The notes under the pieces: model-generated
Database searches by the model: none
What the model was told of the DNA's origin: nothing
The model's input: only the letters and a program-made list of their open reading frames with translations
In this document: in pieces, positions 1-6,291 of the stretch
Layout of the letters: every line of letters starts with the position of its first letter
Position numbering within the stretch: the stretch's first letter is position 1
Program-made: the position numbers and the translations under genes
DNA from: Reyranella sp.
GTDB lineage: Bacteria > Pseudomonadota > Alphaproteobacteria > Reyranellales > Reyranellaceae
Assembly: GCA_004296815.1 (NCBI GenBank)
Contig: SCVT01000167.1
Span: 1 to 10,961, forward strand
Length of the DNA stretch: 10,961 nucleotides
Reading direction: 5' to 3'

Positions 1-776
1 TTGACCATCACCGCACCCGCGCTCAGCTCTGCCGTGGCGCCGCGCTGAAGCGCGATGATCACGAGGCGGCCGTCCTGCTTCAGCAGCGCGATGTTCTTCG
101 GGATGTAGTCGCCGGCCACCATGTCGAGCACGACGTCGACCTTGCCGATCTTCGCCACCTCGGCCGCCCAGTCGTTGTCCTTGTAGAGGATCGCATGGTC
201 GGCCCCGAGCGCGCGCACCGCCTTGGCCTTCGCCTCGTTGCGCACCGTCGTGACCACGGTGGCGCCGAACGCCTTGGCGAGCTGGATCGCCGTCGTGCCG
301 ATGCCGCTCGCGCCGCCGTGGATCAGCACGCTCTCGCCGGCCTTGAGCTGGCCGCGCTCGAAGAGGTTGTGCCAGACGGTGAAGTAGTTCTCCGGCAGCG
401 CCGCGGCCTTCAGCATGTCGAAGCCCTTCGGCACCGGCAGGCATTGCGGCGCCGGCACGGTGCAGTACTCGGCGTAGGAGCCGCCCGGCGTCAGCGCGCA
501 GATCGTGTCGCCCACCTTCCAGCCCGTCACGCCCGCGCCGAGAGCGGCGACCGTGCCGGCAGCCTCGAGGCCCGGCAGATCGGAGGCGCCCGGCGGCGGC
601 GGATAGAGGCCGGCACGCTGGGCGATGTCGGGACGGTTCACGGCGGTGGCGGCCACCTTGATCAGGATCTCGCCGTCCTTGGGTTGCGGCACCGGCCGCG
701 TCGTCGGTACCAGGACCTCAGGCCCGCCGGGCTTGCTGATCTCGACGCAGGTCATCGTTGCGGGGAGCGCGCTCAT
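1..776 (-). CDS. NAD(P)H quinone oxidoreductase, PIG3/TP53I3-like (partial, C-terminus beyond window)
   Basis: This is a medium-chain dehydrogenase/reductase of the quinone oxidoreductase group, which reduces quinones with NADPH in the cytoplasm. I read 258 codons from ATG at 776 to the window edge; the family is about 325 residues, so roughly the last 65 are missing. Visible in order are an N-terminal GroES-like part with VNRPDIAQRAG and YPPPPGAS (about residues 47-65), GLEAAGTV (69-76), and the Rossmann nucleotide-binding loop IHGGASGIGTTAIQLAKAFG (152-171). The structural-zinc Cys cluster of true alcohol dehydrogenases is absent, as expected for this subgroup. The ATG at 776 is preceded by an AAAGG-like ribosome site; the next Met (residue 8) has none. 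It is transcribed divergently from the DUF1192 gene across 66 bp. The PIG3-like assignment rests on the PPPPGAS and GLEA(A/S)G context and is fairly secure; the natural substrate is unknown. Confidence 0.93.
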   Translation of the reverse strand, partial: MSALPATMTCVEISKPGGPEVLVPTTRPVPQPKDGEILIKVAATAVNRPDIAQRAGLYPPPPGASDLPGLEAAGTVAALGAGVTGWKVGDTICALTPGGSYAEYCTVPAPQCLPVPKGFDMLKAAALPENYFTVWHNLFERGQLKAGESVLIHGGASGIGTTAIQLAKAFGATVVTTVRNEAKAKAVRALGADHAILYKDNDWAAEVAKIGKVDVVLDMVAGDYIPKNIALLKQDGRLVIIALQRGATAELSAGAVMV

Positions 777-842
777 GGTCGGCCTTTCGAAGTGGTGGGA
801 GCAATGCTAGTCCTGACTTAGCCGCTTCCGTGGAGCCGCGCC
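777..842. promoter_or_regulatory. divergent intergenic region, presumed promoters for both flanking units
   Basis: This 66-bp gap separates two start codons facing outward, so at least the plus-strand operon and the leftward oxidoreductase gene must be promoted from here or from within the neighbouring coding sequence. Ribosome-binding stretches are visible at both ends: GGAG at about 832-835 on the plus strand before the DUF1192 ATG, and AAAGG on the minus strand before the oxidoreductase ATG. I could not identify convincing -35/-10 pairs or an operator palindrome, so the promoter role is inferred from gene layout only. Confidence 0.4.
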
Positions 843-1031
843 ATGGCCTTCGAAACAGACGATCTCGAACCTCTCAAGAAGAAATCTCAGCCGAGGAATC
901 TCGACCCGATGTCGGTCGAGGAACTCCGGGAATACATCACGGTCCTCAAGACCGAGATCGCTCGTGTCGAGGAGAAGATCAAAGCCAAGCAGAGCCACGC
1001 CTCGGCCGCCGCATCGTTTTTCAAGAACTGA
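843..1031 (+). CDS. DUF1192 family small protein
   Basis: This 62-residue protein has the DUF1192 signature: an acidic/basic N-terminus (DDLEPLKKK), the LDPMSVEELREYI core (about residues 20-32), and a helix of Glu/Lys/Ala heptads (IARVEEKIKAKQ) ending in a SHASAAASFFKN tail. DUF1192 proteins are short, alpha-helical and found mainly in alphaproteobacteria; their function is not known to me. The helix could form a coiled coil. There is no signal peptide or membrane segment. The ATG is preceded by TGGAG with 7-bp spacing. It is the first gene of the plus-strand operon, ending 9 bp before metY. A minus-strand open frame over the same bases shows no family resemblance and is rejected. Confidence 0.9.
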   Translation: MAFETDDLEPLKKKSQPRNLDPMSVEELREYITVLKTEIARVEEKIKAKQSHASAAASFFKN

Positions 1032-1040
1032 GGGGCCGTT

Positions 1041-2336
1041 GTGGCTGAAGCCAAGTTTCTGAGACCCGACACGCTCGCCCTGCATGCGGGCCAGCATCCC
1101 GATCCGGTGACCGGCGCGCGCGCCGTGCCGATCTACCAGACGACGTCCTACGTCTTCCGCGACGTCGACCATGCCGCGAGCCTGTTCAACCTCGAGGTCG
1201 GCGGCCACATCTACAGCCGCATCTCCAACCCGACGGTCGCGGTCTTCGAGGAACGCGTTGCGGCGCTGGAAGAGGGCGTGGGCGCGCTCGGCGTGTCGAG
1301 CGGCCAGGCGGCGCTGCACATCGCCATCGCCACCCTGATGGGCGCCGGCAGCCACATCGTCGCCTCGACCTCGCTCTACGGCGGCACGCGCAACATGCTG
1401 GCGCTGACGCTGCCGCGTTTCGGTATCGACGCCACCTTCGTGCATCCCGGCGACCATGCGGGCTTCCGCAAGGCCATCAAGCCCAACACGCGGCTGGTGC
1501 TCGGCGAGACGATCGGCAATCCGGGCGGCGAGGTGCTCGACATCCCGGCCATCGCGGCGATCGCCCACGAGGCGAAGATCCCGCTGATGATCGACAATAC
1601 GTTCGCCTCGCCGATCCTCTGCCGGCCGCTGACGCTCGGCGCCGACATCGTGTTCCAGTCCGCCACCAAGTTCATCGGCGGCCATGGTGTGGCGATCGGC
1701 GGCGTGATCGTCGATTCCGGCCGCTTCGACTGGGAGGCATCGGGCAAGTTCCCGACGCTCACCGAGCCCTATGCCGGCTATCACGGCATAGACTTCGCCG
1801 AGGAGTTCGGCCCGCAGGCTTTCATCATGCGCGCCCGCACCGAGGGCGTGCGCGACTTCGGCTGCTGTATGGCCCCGCAGACGGCGTTCTACCTGCTGCA
1901 GGGCCTGGAGACGCTGCCGCTGCGCGTGGCGCGCCACGTCGAGAACGCGCGCAAGGTCATGGCCTTCCTCAAGAGCAACCCGGCGGTCGAGCGCATCTCC
2001 TCGCCGGAGATGCCGGAGCATCCCGACCACGCGCTGGCCAAGAAGCTCCTGCCCAAGGGTACCGGCTCGATCTTCAGCTTCGACATCAAGGGCGGCCGCG
2101 AGGCCGGCCGGCGCTTCATCGAGCGGCTGAAGCTCTTCTCGCATCTCGCCAACGTGGGCGACGCCAAGTCGCTGGTGATCCATCCCGCTTCGACGACGCA
2201 CGCCCAGCTTGATGCTGCGGCGCTCAAGGAAGCAGGCATCGGCGAGGGTATGATCCGCCTCTCGGTCGGCCTCGAGGATCCCGAGGACCTGTTCGACGAT
2301 CTCGGGCCGGCGCTGCGCGCCTCGCAGAAGGCCTGA
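1041..2336 (+). CDS. metY: O-acetylhomoserine aminocarboxypropyltransferase (O-acetylhomoserine sulfhydrylase)
   Basis: This PLP-dependent cytoplasmic enzyme of the Cys/Met metabolism family converts O-acetyl-L-homoserine plus sulfide to homocysteine and acetate, the direct sulfhydrylation route to methionine. Its 431 residues are typical of MetY; cystathionine gamma-synthases are nearer 380-400. Landmarks include LHAGQHPDP (14-22), YQTTSYVF (32-39), YSRISNPT (58-65, Tyr and Arg reaching the neighbouring subunit's PLP), SSGQAA (86-91), SLYGGT (111-116), DNTFASP (185-191, Asp contacting the PLP ring nitrogen), and SATKFIGGHG (207-216), in which Lys210 forms the PLP Schiff base. The GTG start at 1041 lies just after a GAGGGG ribosome site overlapping the upstream stop codon; Met, Ala, Glu, Ala then lead into the conserved domain. 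The gene sits 9 bp after the DUF1192 gene and 2 bp before the next hydrolase gene. Cysteine synthase side activity is common in the family and cannot be excluded. No regulatory riboswitch is visible in the 9-bp leader. Confidence 0.96.
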   Translation: MAEAKFLRPDTLALHAGQHPDPVTGARAVPIYQTTSYVFRDVDHAASLFNLEVGGHIYSRISNPTVAVFEERVAALEEGVGALGVSSGQAALHIAIATLMGAGSHIVASTSLYGGTRNMLALTLPRFGIDATFVHPGDHAGFRKAIKPNTRLVLGETIGNPGGEVLDIPAIAAIAHEAKIPLMIDNTFASPILCRPLTLGADIVFQSATKFIGGHGVAIGGVIVDSGRFDWEASGKFPTLTEPYAGYHGIDFAEEFGPQAFIMRARTEGVRDFGCCMAPQTAFYLLQGLETLPLRVARHVENARKVMAFLKSNPAVERISSPEMPEHPDHALAKKLLPKGTGSIFSFDIKGGREAGRRFIERLKLFSHLANVGDAKSLVIHPASTTHAQLDAAALKEAGIGEGMIRLSVGLEDPEDLFDDLGPALRASQKA

Positions 2337-2338
2337 CC

Positions 2339-3127
2339 ATGAAGCTCACCGTCGACGGCCGGACCGTCTTCGCGACGACCGGCGGCACCGACTTCGATCC
2401 GGCCAAGCCAACGATCGTCTTCCTCCACGGGGCAGGATTCGACCGCACGACCTGGCGCCTGCAGACGCGCTGGTTCGCCCACCACGGCCGCAGTGTGCTG
2501 GCCGTCGACTTCCCGGCGCACGGCTGGTCCGACGGGCCCGCACTGACCAGCATCGCCGCCATGGCCGACTGGACGGCGCGCCTGATCGAAGCGACGGGCC
2601 TGAAGCAGGCCTCGCTGGTCGGCCACTCGATGGGCGCGCTGGTGGCGCTCGATTGCGCGGCGCGGCATCCGGAGAAGGTGAAGGCGCTCGGTCTCTGCGG
2701 CGTCGCGGTCGAGATGCCGGTCCATCCGGAGATGCTCGAGTCGGCCAAGGCCGACACGCTCAAGGTACAGGAGCTGATGACCTTCTGGGGCATCGGCAAT
2801 GCGCTGCACAAAGGCGGCATGGTCTCGCCCGGTCTGTGGCTGCGGCGCGAGTCGCTGGCCGTGCTCGCCGGCAACAAGCCCGGCGTGATCCATACCGACC
2901 TCGCGGCCTGCAACGCCTACAAGGACGCGCCCGCGCGGGCCGCTTCGGTGAAGTGCCCGACAGTGCTCGTACTGGGCGATGGCGATCTCATGACGCCGGC
3001 GCCCAAGGCCAAGCCGCTCGCGGCGGCTATCGCCGGCTCCAAGGCGGTGGTCATCCCGAACTGCGGGCACTTCATGATGGTCGAACGCCCCGACGAGACG
3101 CTCGAGGCGCTGAAGGCGAATGTCTGA
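2339..3127 (+). CDS. alpha/beta-fold hydrolase
   Basis: This 262-residue soluble alpha/beta hydrolase has a complete apparent catalytic set. The oxyanion-hole region is FLHGAGFDRTTW (28-39), the nucleophile elbow is GHSMGA with Ser97, the acid is in VLGDGDLMTP (probably Asp216), and the base is in NCGHFMMVERP (His244). The fold matches esterases, lactonases and C-C bond hydrolases of the 2-hydroxymuconate semialdehyde/haloperoxidase-like group; sequence alone does not tell the substrate. AGAAGG at 2325-2330 is a good ribosome site 8 bp from the ATG. It starts 2 bp after the metY stop and overlaps the following SDR gene by 8 bp (ATGTCTGA), which suggests translational coupling. A homoserine O-acetyltransferase role (MetX is also an alpha/beta-fold protein) was considered because of metY, but MetX is about 370 residues with different motifs, so this is not MetX. 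Confidence 0.92.
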   Translation: MKLTVDGRTVFATTGGTDFDPAKPTIVFLHGAGFDRTTWRLQTRWFAHHGRSVLAVDFPAHGWSDGPALTSIAAMADWTARLIEATGLKQASLVGHSMGALVALDCAARHPEKVKALGLCGVAVEMPVHPEMLESAKADTLKVQELMTFWGIGNALHKGGMVSPGLWLRRESLAVLAGNKPGVIHTDLAACNAYKDAPARAASVKCPTVLVLGDGDLMTPAPKAKPLAAAIAGSKAVVIPNCGHFMMVERPDETLEALKANV

Positions 3128-3842
3128 GCGCGTCGCTCTCGTCACCGGCTCGACCTCGGGGATCGGTGCGGCCATCGCGCGGCGCCTGTCGCGCGACGGC
3201 TATACCGTGGCACTCCATTCACGCAGTTCGGCGGATGTTGGCAACCGGATGGCGTCGGAACTGAATGATGCCAGCTACCATCAGGCCGATCTCGGCGACG
3301 AAACCGCAGCCCGTCCGCTGATCGAGTCGGTCCTGAAACATCACGGCCGGCTCGACGTGCTGGTGAACAATGCCGGCCTCTCGATCCGCATCCCGCACAC
3401 CGACCTCAAGGCCGCGACGCCGGCGCTGTGGCGGCAGATGCTCGATGTGAACCTGATCTCGCCGTTCGTGCTGGTCGCCGAAGCCGAGGCGGCCCTGCGC
3501 GCGGCCAAGGGTTGCGTGGTCAACATCGGCACCCATGCCGGAGTCCGGCCGAAGGGCTCGTCGATTCCCTATGCCGCCTCGAAGGCCGCCCTGCATCACG
3601 TGACCAAGCTGCTGGCGCTCGCGCTCGGGCCGGATATCCGCGTGAATGCGGTGGCGCCGGGCCTGGTCGAGACTCCGATGACGGCCAACTGGCCCGATAT
3701 GCTGGAGATATGGAAGACCAGGTCACCCATGCGCCGTCCTGCGAAACCCGAGGACATCGCCGACCTTGTGGCCGCGCTCTGCGCCAACGACTACGTTACA
3801 GGCGAGATCGTCATCGCCGACGGTGGGCTCAACCTCACCTAG
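3120..3842 (+). CDS. short-chain dehydrogenase/reductase (SDR), classical type
   Basis: This 240-residue classical SDR should catalyse NAD(P)-dependent oxidation or reduction of an alcohol/ketone in the cytoplasm. The cofactor loop TGSTSGIG is at residues 9-16, NNAG at 83-86, the structural Asn of DVNL at 111, YAASK at 151-155 (Tyr151 and Lys155 catalytic), and the post-catalytic APG at 179-181, followed by a C-terminal VTGEIVIADGG (226-236). HSRSS after strand 2 (33-37), with Arg35, suggests NADP(H) preference, which is an inference. The position normally held by catalytic Ser (13 residues before the Tyr) is Thr138, in NIGTHAG. It overlaps the upstream hydrolase by 8 bp and has GAAGG a short 3 bp before its ATG. 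FabG is a possible misannotation; nothing nearby on this strand supports a fatty-acid role. Confidence 0.92.
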   Translation: MSERVALVTGSTSGIGAAIARRLSRDGYTVALHSRSSADVGNRMASELNDASYHQADLGDETAARPLIESVLKHHGRLDVLVNNAGLSIRIPHTDLKAATPALWRQMLDVNLISPFVLVAEAEAALRAAKGCVVNIGTHAGVRPKGSSIPYAASKAALHHVTKLLALALGPDIRVNAVAPGLVETPMTANWPDMLEIWKTRSPMRRPAKPEDIADLVAALCANDYVTGEIVIADGGLNLT

Positions 3843-3850
3843 CCAAAGAC

Positions 3851-3856
3851 GGAGGA
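3851..3856 (+). promoter_or_regulatory. strong Shine-Dalgarno site for the DUF169 gene
   Basis: GGAGGA stands 4 bp before the ATG at 3861, within the 18-bp gap after the SDR stop codon. It is the best match to the anti-Shine-Dalgarno consensus in this operon, where other genes rely on weak or coupled starts. It fixes the DUF169 start and hints that this protein is translated more strongly than its neighbours, which is an inference. Confidence 0.75.
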
Positions 3857-3860
3857 AACC

Positions 3861-4688
3861 ATGAACATCCAGACCCTGCCGCCGGGCTACAAGACCGCGC
3901 CGTGGTCGCCGCCGGAGAAGATCACCGGCGCCATGCTGACCGAGGCCAGCGCCAAGCTGATCGACCTGCTGCGCATCCGCACCCAGCCGATCGGCATGCG
4001 CCTGTTCGAGGACCCGGCCGAGATGGAAGGCATCAAGGGTCTGCGCAAGCCGACCGAGGGCTTCAAGTTCACCATGTGCCAGATGGTGACTCAGGCGCGC
4101 TGGTACGGGTTCACGCTCGGCATCACGGTCGACAACACGCGTGGCGGCAATTGCGGCGGCGTGGTCGGCCTCAACCATCCGGGCGAGGGTTTCCTCTCGG
4201 GCGACCACATGAACGGCGTGTGGTTCGGCAACAAGGAAGCGTCGGCCGCGCACCAGGCACAGATGCCCAGAGTGCCGCACGGCAAGTACAACGGCCTCGT
4301 CGTGGCGCCGCTGCGCTCGGGCCGCCTCGATCCGCCCGACATCTGCCTGTTCTACGGCTCGCCGGGCCAGATGATCTATTTCATCAACGGCCTGCAGTAC
4401 CACCGCTACCGCCGCTACGACTTCACGGTGACGGGCGAGAGCGCCTGCGCCGATTCGTGGGGCCGGGCGCTGGCCACGCGCCAGACCTCGCTGTCGCTGC
4501 CGTGCTTCGCCGAGCGCCGCTATGGCGGCGTGGCCGACGACGAGCTGCTGATGGCCTGTCCGCCCGACGAGTTCCTGCGCGCCATCGAGGGCATGAACCA
4601 GCTCGGCAAGAACGGGCTGCGCTATCCGTTCCCGCCCTACAGCGCGGCGACCGATCCGGCGCTGGGCATGGCCAAGAGCTACGGCTGA
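3861..4688 (+). CDS. DUF169 family protein (COG2043-like), cysteine-containing
   Basis: I recognise this 275-residue protein as DUF169 from its layout: a start segment ending in QPIGMRLFED (42-51), a Cys in FTMCQMVTQARWYG (70-83), a Gly-rich CGGVVGLN (98-105), a central ICLFYGSPGQMIYFINGL (161-178), ESACADSW (193-200), SLPCFAERRYGG (212-223) and DDELLMACPPDEF (226-238). Six cysteines (73, 98, 162, 196, 215, 233) lie close to these conserved blocks. The family occurs in archaea and bacteria; I know of no established biochemical function. Metal or Fe-S binding by the cysteines is plausible but is my inference. There is no signal peptide or membrane helix, so it should be cytoplasmic. It lies 18 bp after the SDR stop with its own strong ribosome site, and 2 bp before the 2H-phosphoesterase. 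Confidence 0.85.
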   Translation: MNIQTLPPGYKTAPWSPPEKITGAMLTEASAKLIDLLRIRTQPIGMRLFEDPAEMEGIKGLRKPTEGFKFTMCQMVTQARWYGFTLGITVDNTRGGNCGGVVGLNHPGEGFLSGDHMNGVWFGNKEASAAHQAQMPRVPHGKYNGLVVAPLRSGRLDPPDICLFYGSPGQMIYFINGLQYHRYRRYDFTVTGESACADSWGRALATRQTSLSLPCFAERRYGGVADDELLMACPPDEFLRAIEGMNQLGKNGLRYPFPPYSAATDPALGMAKSYG

Positions 4689-4690
4689 CC

Positions 4691-5185
4691 GTGCTGTACG
4701 TCGTCGCCTGGCCGGTCCTCGGCGAGGCCGACGACACCGCGCTCCGCCGGCTGCGTGCGCAGTACCATCCGAAGGAAGCGGGCCTGATCGGCCCGCATTT
4801 CACCCTGGTCTTCGGGGCAGCGCTCGACGAGGAGCGGCGGTTGCGCGCTGCGCTGGGGACGATCGACCGCCGGCCGTTCTGGTTCATGATCGAGCGCATC
4901 GCCCGGGTCGAGCAGTACCTGTTCGCGGAGCCGTTCGACGGCGCCGCCGAATTGACCGAATTGCACGACACGCTCAATTCCATGTCGGATCAGGGGCCGG
5001 GGGCCGAACCTTTCCAGCCGCACATCACGTTGGGGTTGTTCCAGCACTTCGCCGAGGCCGAGCAGGTGGCGCGCATCGTCGAACGCCAGCACCTGCCGAT
5101 GCGGGGCCGTGTCGAGGAGCTGGCACTGCTGCGCCGCGACGGTGAGGCGCTGGAGACACTGGCCACGCATCGCCTCGGCGGCTGA
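4691..5185 (+). CDS. 2H phosphoesterase superfamily protein (2'-5' RNA ligase / cyclic phosphodiesterase-like)
   Basis: Starting at GTG 4691, this frame encodes 164 residues with the two hallmark His-x-Thr motifs of the 2H phosphoesterase fold: GPHFTLVFG (His36, Thr38) and QPHITLGLF (His111, Thr113). Their 75-residue separation fits the duplicated half-domain structure. Members hydrolyse 2',3'-cyclic phosphates in RNA or nucleotides, or ligate RNA 2'-5' ends; which applies here is unknown. The start is inferred: GTG lies 2 bp after the DUF169 stop and leads straight into the first beta-strand (LYVVAWPVL), while the same frame stays open for over 1.2 kb upstream only because of GC-rich codon bias and shows no protein family there. 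It ends by overlapping the next ATG by one base. There is no signal peptide. A methionine-start rule would miss this gene or place its start too far upstream. Confidence 0.83.
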   Translation: MLYVVAWPVLGEADDTALRRLRAQYHPKEAGLIGPHFTLVFGAALDEERRLRAALGTIDRRPFWFMIERIARVEQYLFAEPFDGAAELTELHDTLNSMSDQGPGAEPFQPHITLGLFQHFAEAEQVARIVERQHLPMRGRVEELALLRRDGEALETLATHRLGG

Positions 5186-6285
5186 TGCGCCGCTTCGCGC
5201 TGATCGTCGTCGGCGCAGTCGCGCTGCTCTTCGCTTTCGGCCGGCCTGTCGTCTGGGTCGAGGCTGCGCTCGTGATGTGGGATGTCGCGGCGGGCGGGCG
5301 GCCGACCTGGTGGCAGGACGTAACGGCGGCACCCCAGGAACAGATCATCGAATGGAAGGACGGCGAGGGCGATCTCTACTTGCCCGCCGGCAAGCCGCGG
5401 GCGGCGATGGTGCTGGTACCCGGCGCCGCCGTGCTGGGTCGCGACGAGCCGCGTCTGCAAGCCTTCGCCCGCACGTTCGCGCGCGCAGGCATTGCCGTGC
5501 TGGTGCCCGAGCTGCCCGAGGTCCGGCAGCTCGTGCTTTCGCGCGCCGATGCCGACAGAGTTGCGGGTGCTTTGCGTGAGCTCGTCCGGCGCCTGCCCGA
5601 GGCGCCGCTCGGTGTCGCGGCGATCTCCTATGCCGTCGCCCCGGCGCTGATCGCGGCGATCGAGGACGATCTCGCGCCGCGCATCGCCTTCGTCGTCGGC
5701 ATCGGCGGCTATCGCGACGCCCATGCCGTCATCCGCTTCGTGACGACGGGCGCTTTTCGCCCGTTGGGCGACGCCCGCGAGTTCCGCATCGAGCCCAACG
5801 CCTATGGCCGCTGGGCGATCCTGCGCGCCAATGCCGGCCGCCTCGACGATCCGTCCGATGCCCGTCTGCTGGAGGAGATCGCACTGCGCCGGTGGCGCGA
5901 CCGCAACGCCGACATTTCGCGCGAGGCGGCCTTGCTCGGCCCACAGGGCAAAGCGGTGCTCGCCCTGGTCGACAACCGCGATCCCGATGCCGTTGCCGGG
6001 CTAATCGCCGGCCTGCCGGATCGGGTCCGCCGCGAGATCGACGGCCTCAACCTTGCGCTCTACGACCTCACGAAGCTGCGCGGCCACCTGATCCTGGTGC
6101 ACGGCCGCACCGACCCGATGGTGCCTTACAGCGAGAGTCAGGACCTCGCCGCGGCATCATCGAAGGCGCGCGTGTCGCTGTTCCTGATCGACGACATCGG
6201 CCATGTCGAGTTCACGGCGGTCAACATCGCCAACGCCTGGACGATGTGGCGGGCGATCGTGGCCCTGCTGGAGGAGCGGCGCTAG
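5185..6285 (+). CDS. membrane-anchored or exported alpha/beta hydrolase-like protein
   Basis: This 366-residue protein begins with MRRFALIVVGAVALLFAFG, an uncleaved anchor or signal peptide (hydrophobic 4-19), so the body is probably periplasmic. The rest resembles an alpha/beta hydrolase of the dienelactone hydrolase/acyl-peptidase style: VLVPGAAVLG (76-85) as oxyanion region, VAAISYAVAPAL (144-155) as nucleophile elbow with Ser148, LVHGRTDPMVPYSES (304-318) with acid Asp310, and DDIGHVEF (336-343) with base His340. The elbow reads A-I-S-Y-A instead of G-x-S-x-G, so activity is uncertain although the triad residues appear present. Its ATG overlaps the preceding TGA by one base, indicating coupling. 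It is the last gene of the operon, 6 bp from the convergent stop of the heme-binding protein gene. Specific function unknown. Confidence 0.8.
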   Translation: MRRFALIVVGAVALLFAFGRPVVWVEAALVMWDVAAGGRPTWWQDVTAAPQEQIIEWKDGEGDLYLPAGKPRAAMVLVPGAAVLGRDEPRLQAFARTFARAGIAVLVPELPEVRQLVLSRADADRVAGALRELVRRLPEAPLGVAAISYAVAPALIAAIEDDLAPRIAFVVGIGGYRDAHAVIRFVTTGAFRPLGDAREFRIEPNAYGRWAILRANAGRLDDPSDARLLEEIALRRWRDRNADISREAALLGPQGKAVLALVDNRDPDAVAGLIAGLPDRVRREIDGLNLALYDLTKLRGHLILVHGRTDPMVPYSESQDLAAASSKARVSLFLIDDIGHVEFTAVNIANAWTMWRAIVALLEERR

Positions 6286-6291
6286 CTCCCG

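Noticed and set aside
807..2201. 464-codon minus-strand open frame opposite metY
   Set aside because: Its translation is rich in Arg, Ala, His, Glu and Asp with no recognisable domain. It lies opposite the well-supported metY and DUF1192 genes, and such frames are expected in GC-rich DNA.
2339..3127. Reading the alpha/beta hydrolase as homoserine O-acetyltransferase (MetX) because metY is adjacent
   Set aside because: MetX proteins are about 370 residues with different motifs. This protein is 262 residues and resembles small esterase-type hydrolases.
3120..3842. Reading the SDR as FabG of fatty acid synthesis
   Set aside because: It has general SDR motifs only, Thr at the catalytic Ser position, and no acpP, fabD or fabF neighbour. 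The fatty acid gene fabI is on the other strand in a different unit.
3428..4690. Upstream extension of the 2H phosphoesterase frame, giving a 585-residue protein
   Set aside because: The first 421 codons overlap the SDR and DUF169 genes out of frame and show only Arg/Gly/Ala-rich sequence. Only the part after GTG 4691 matches a protein family.
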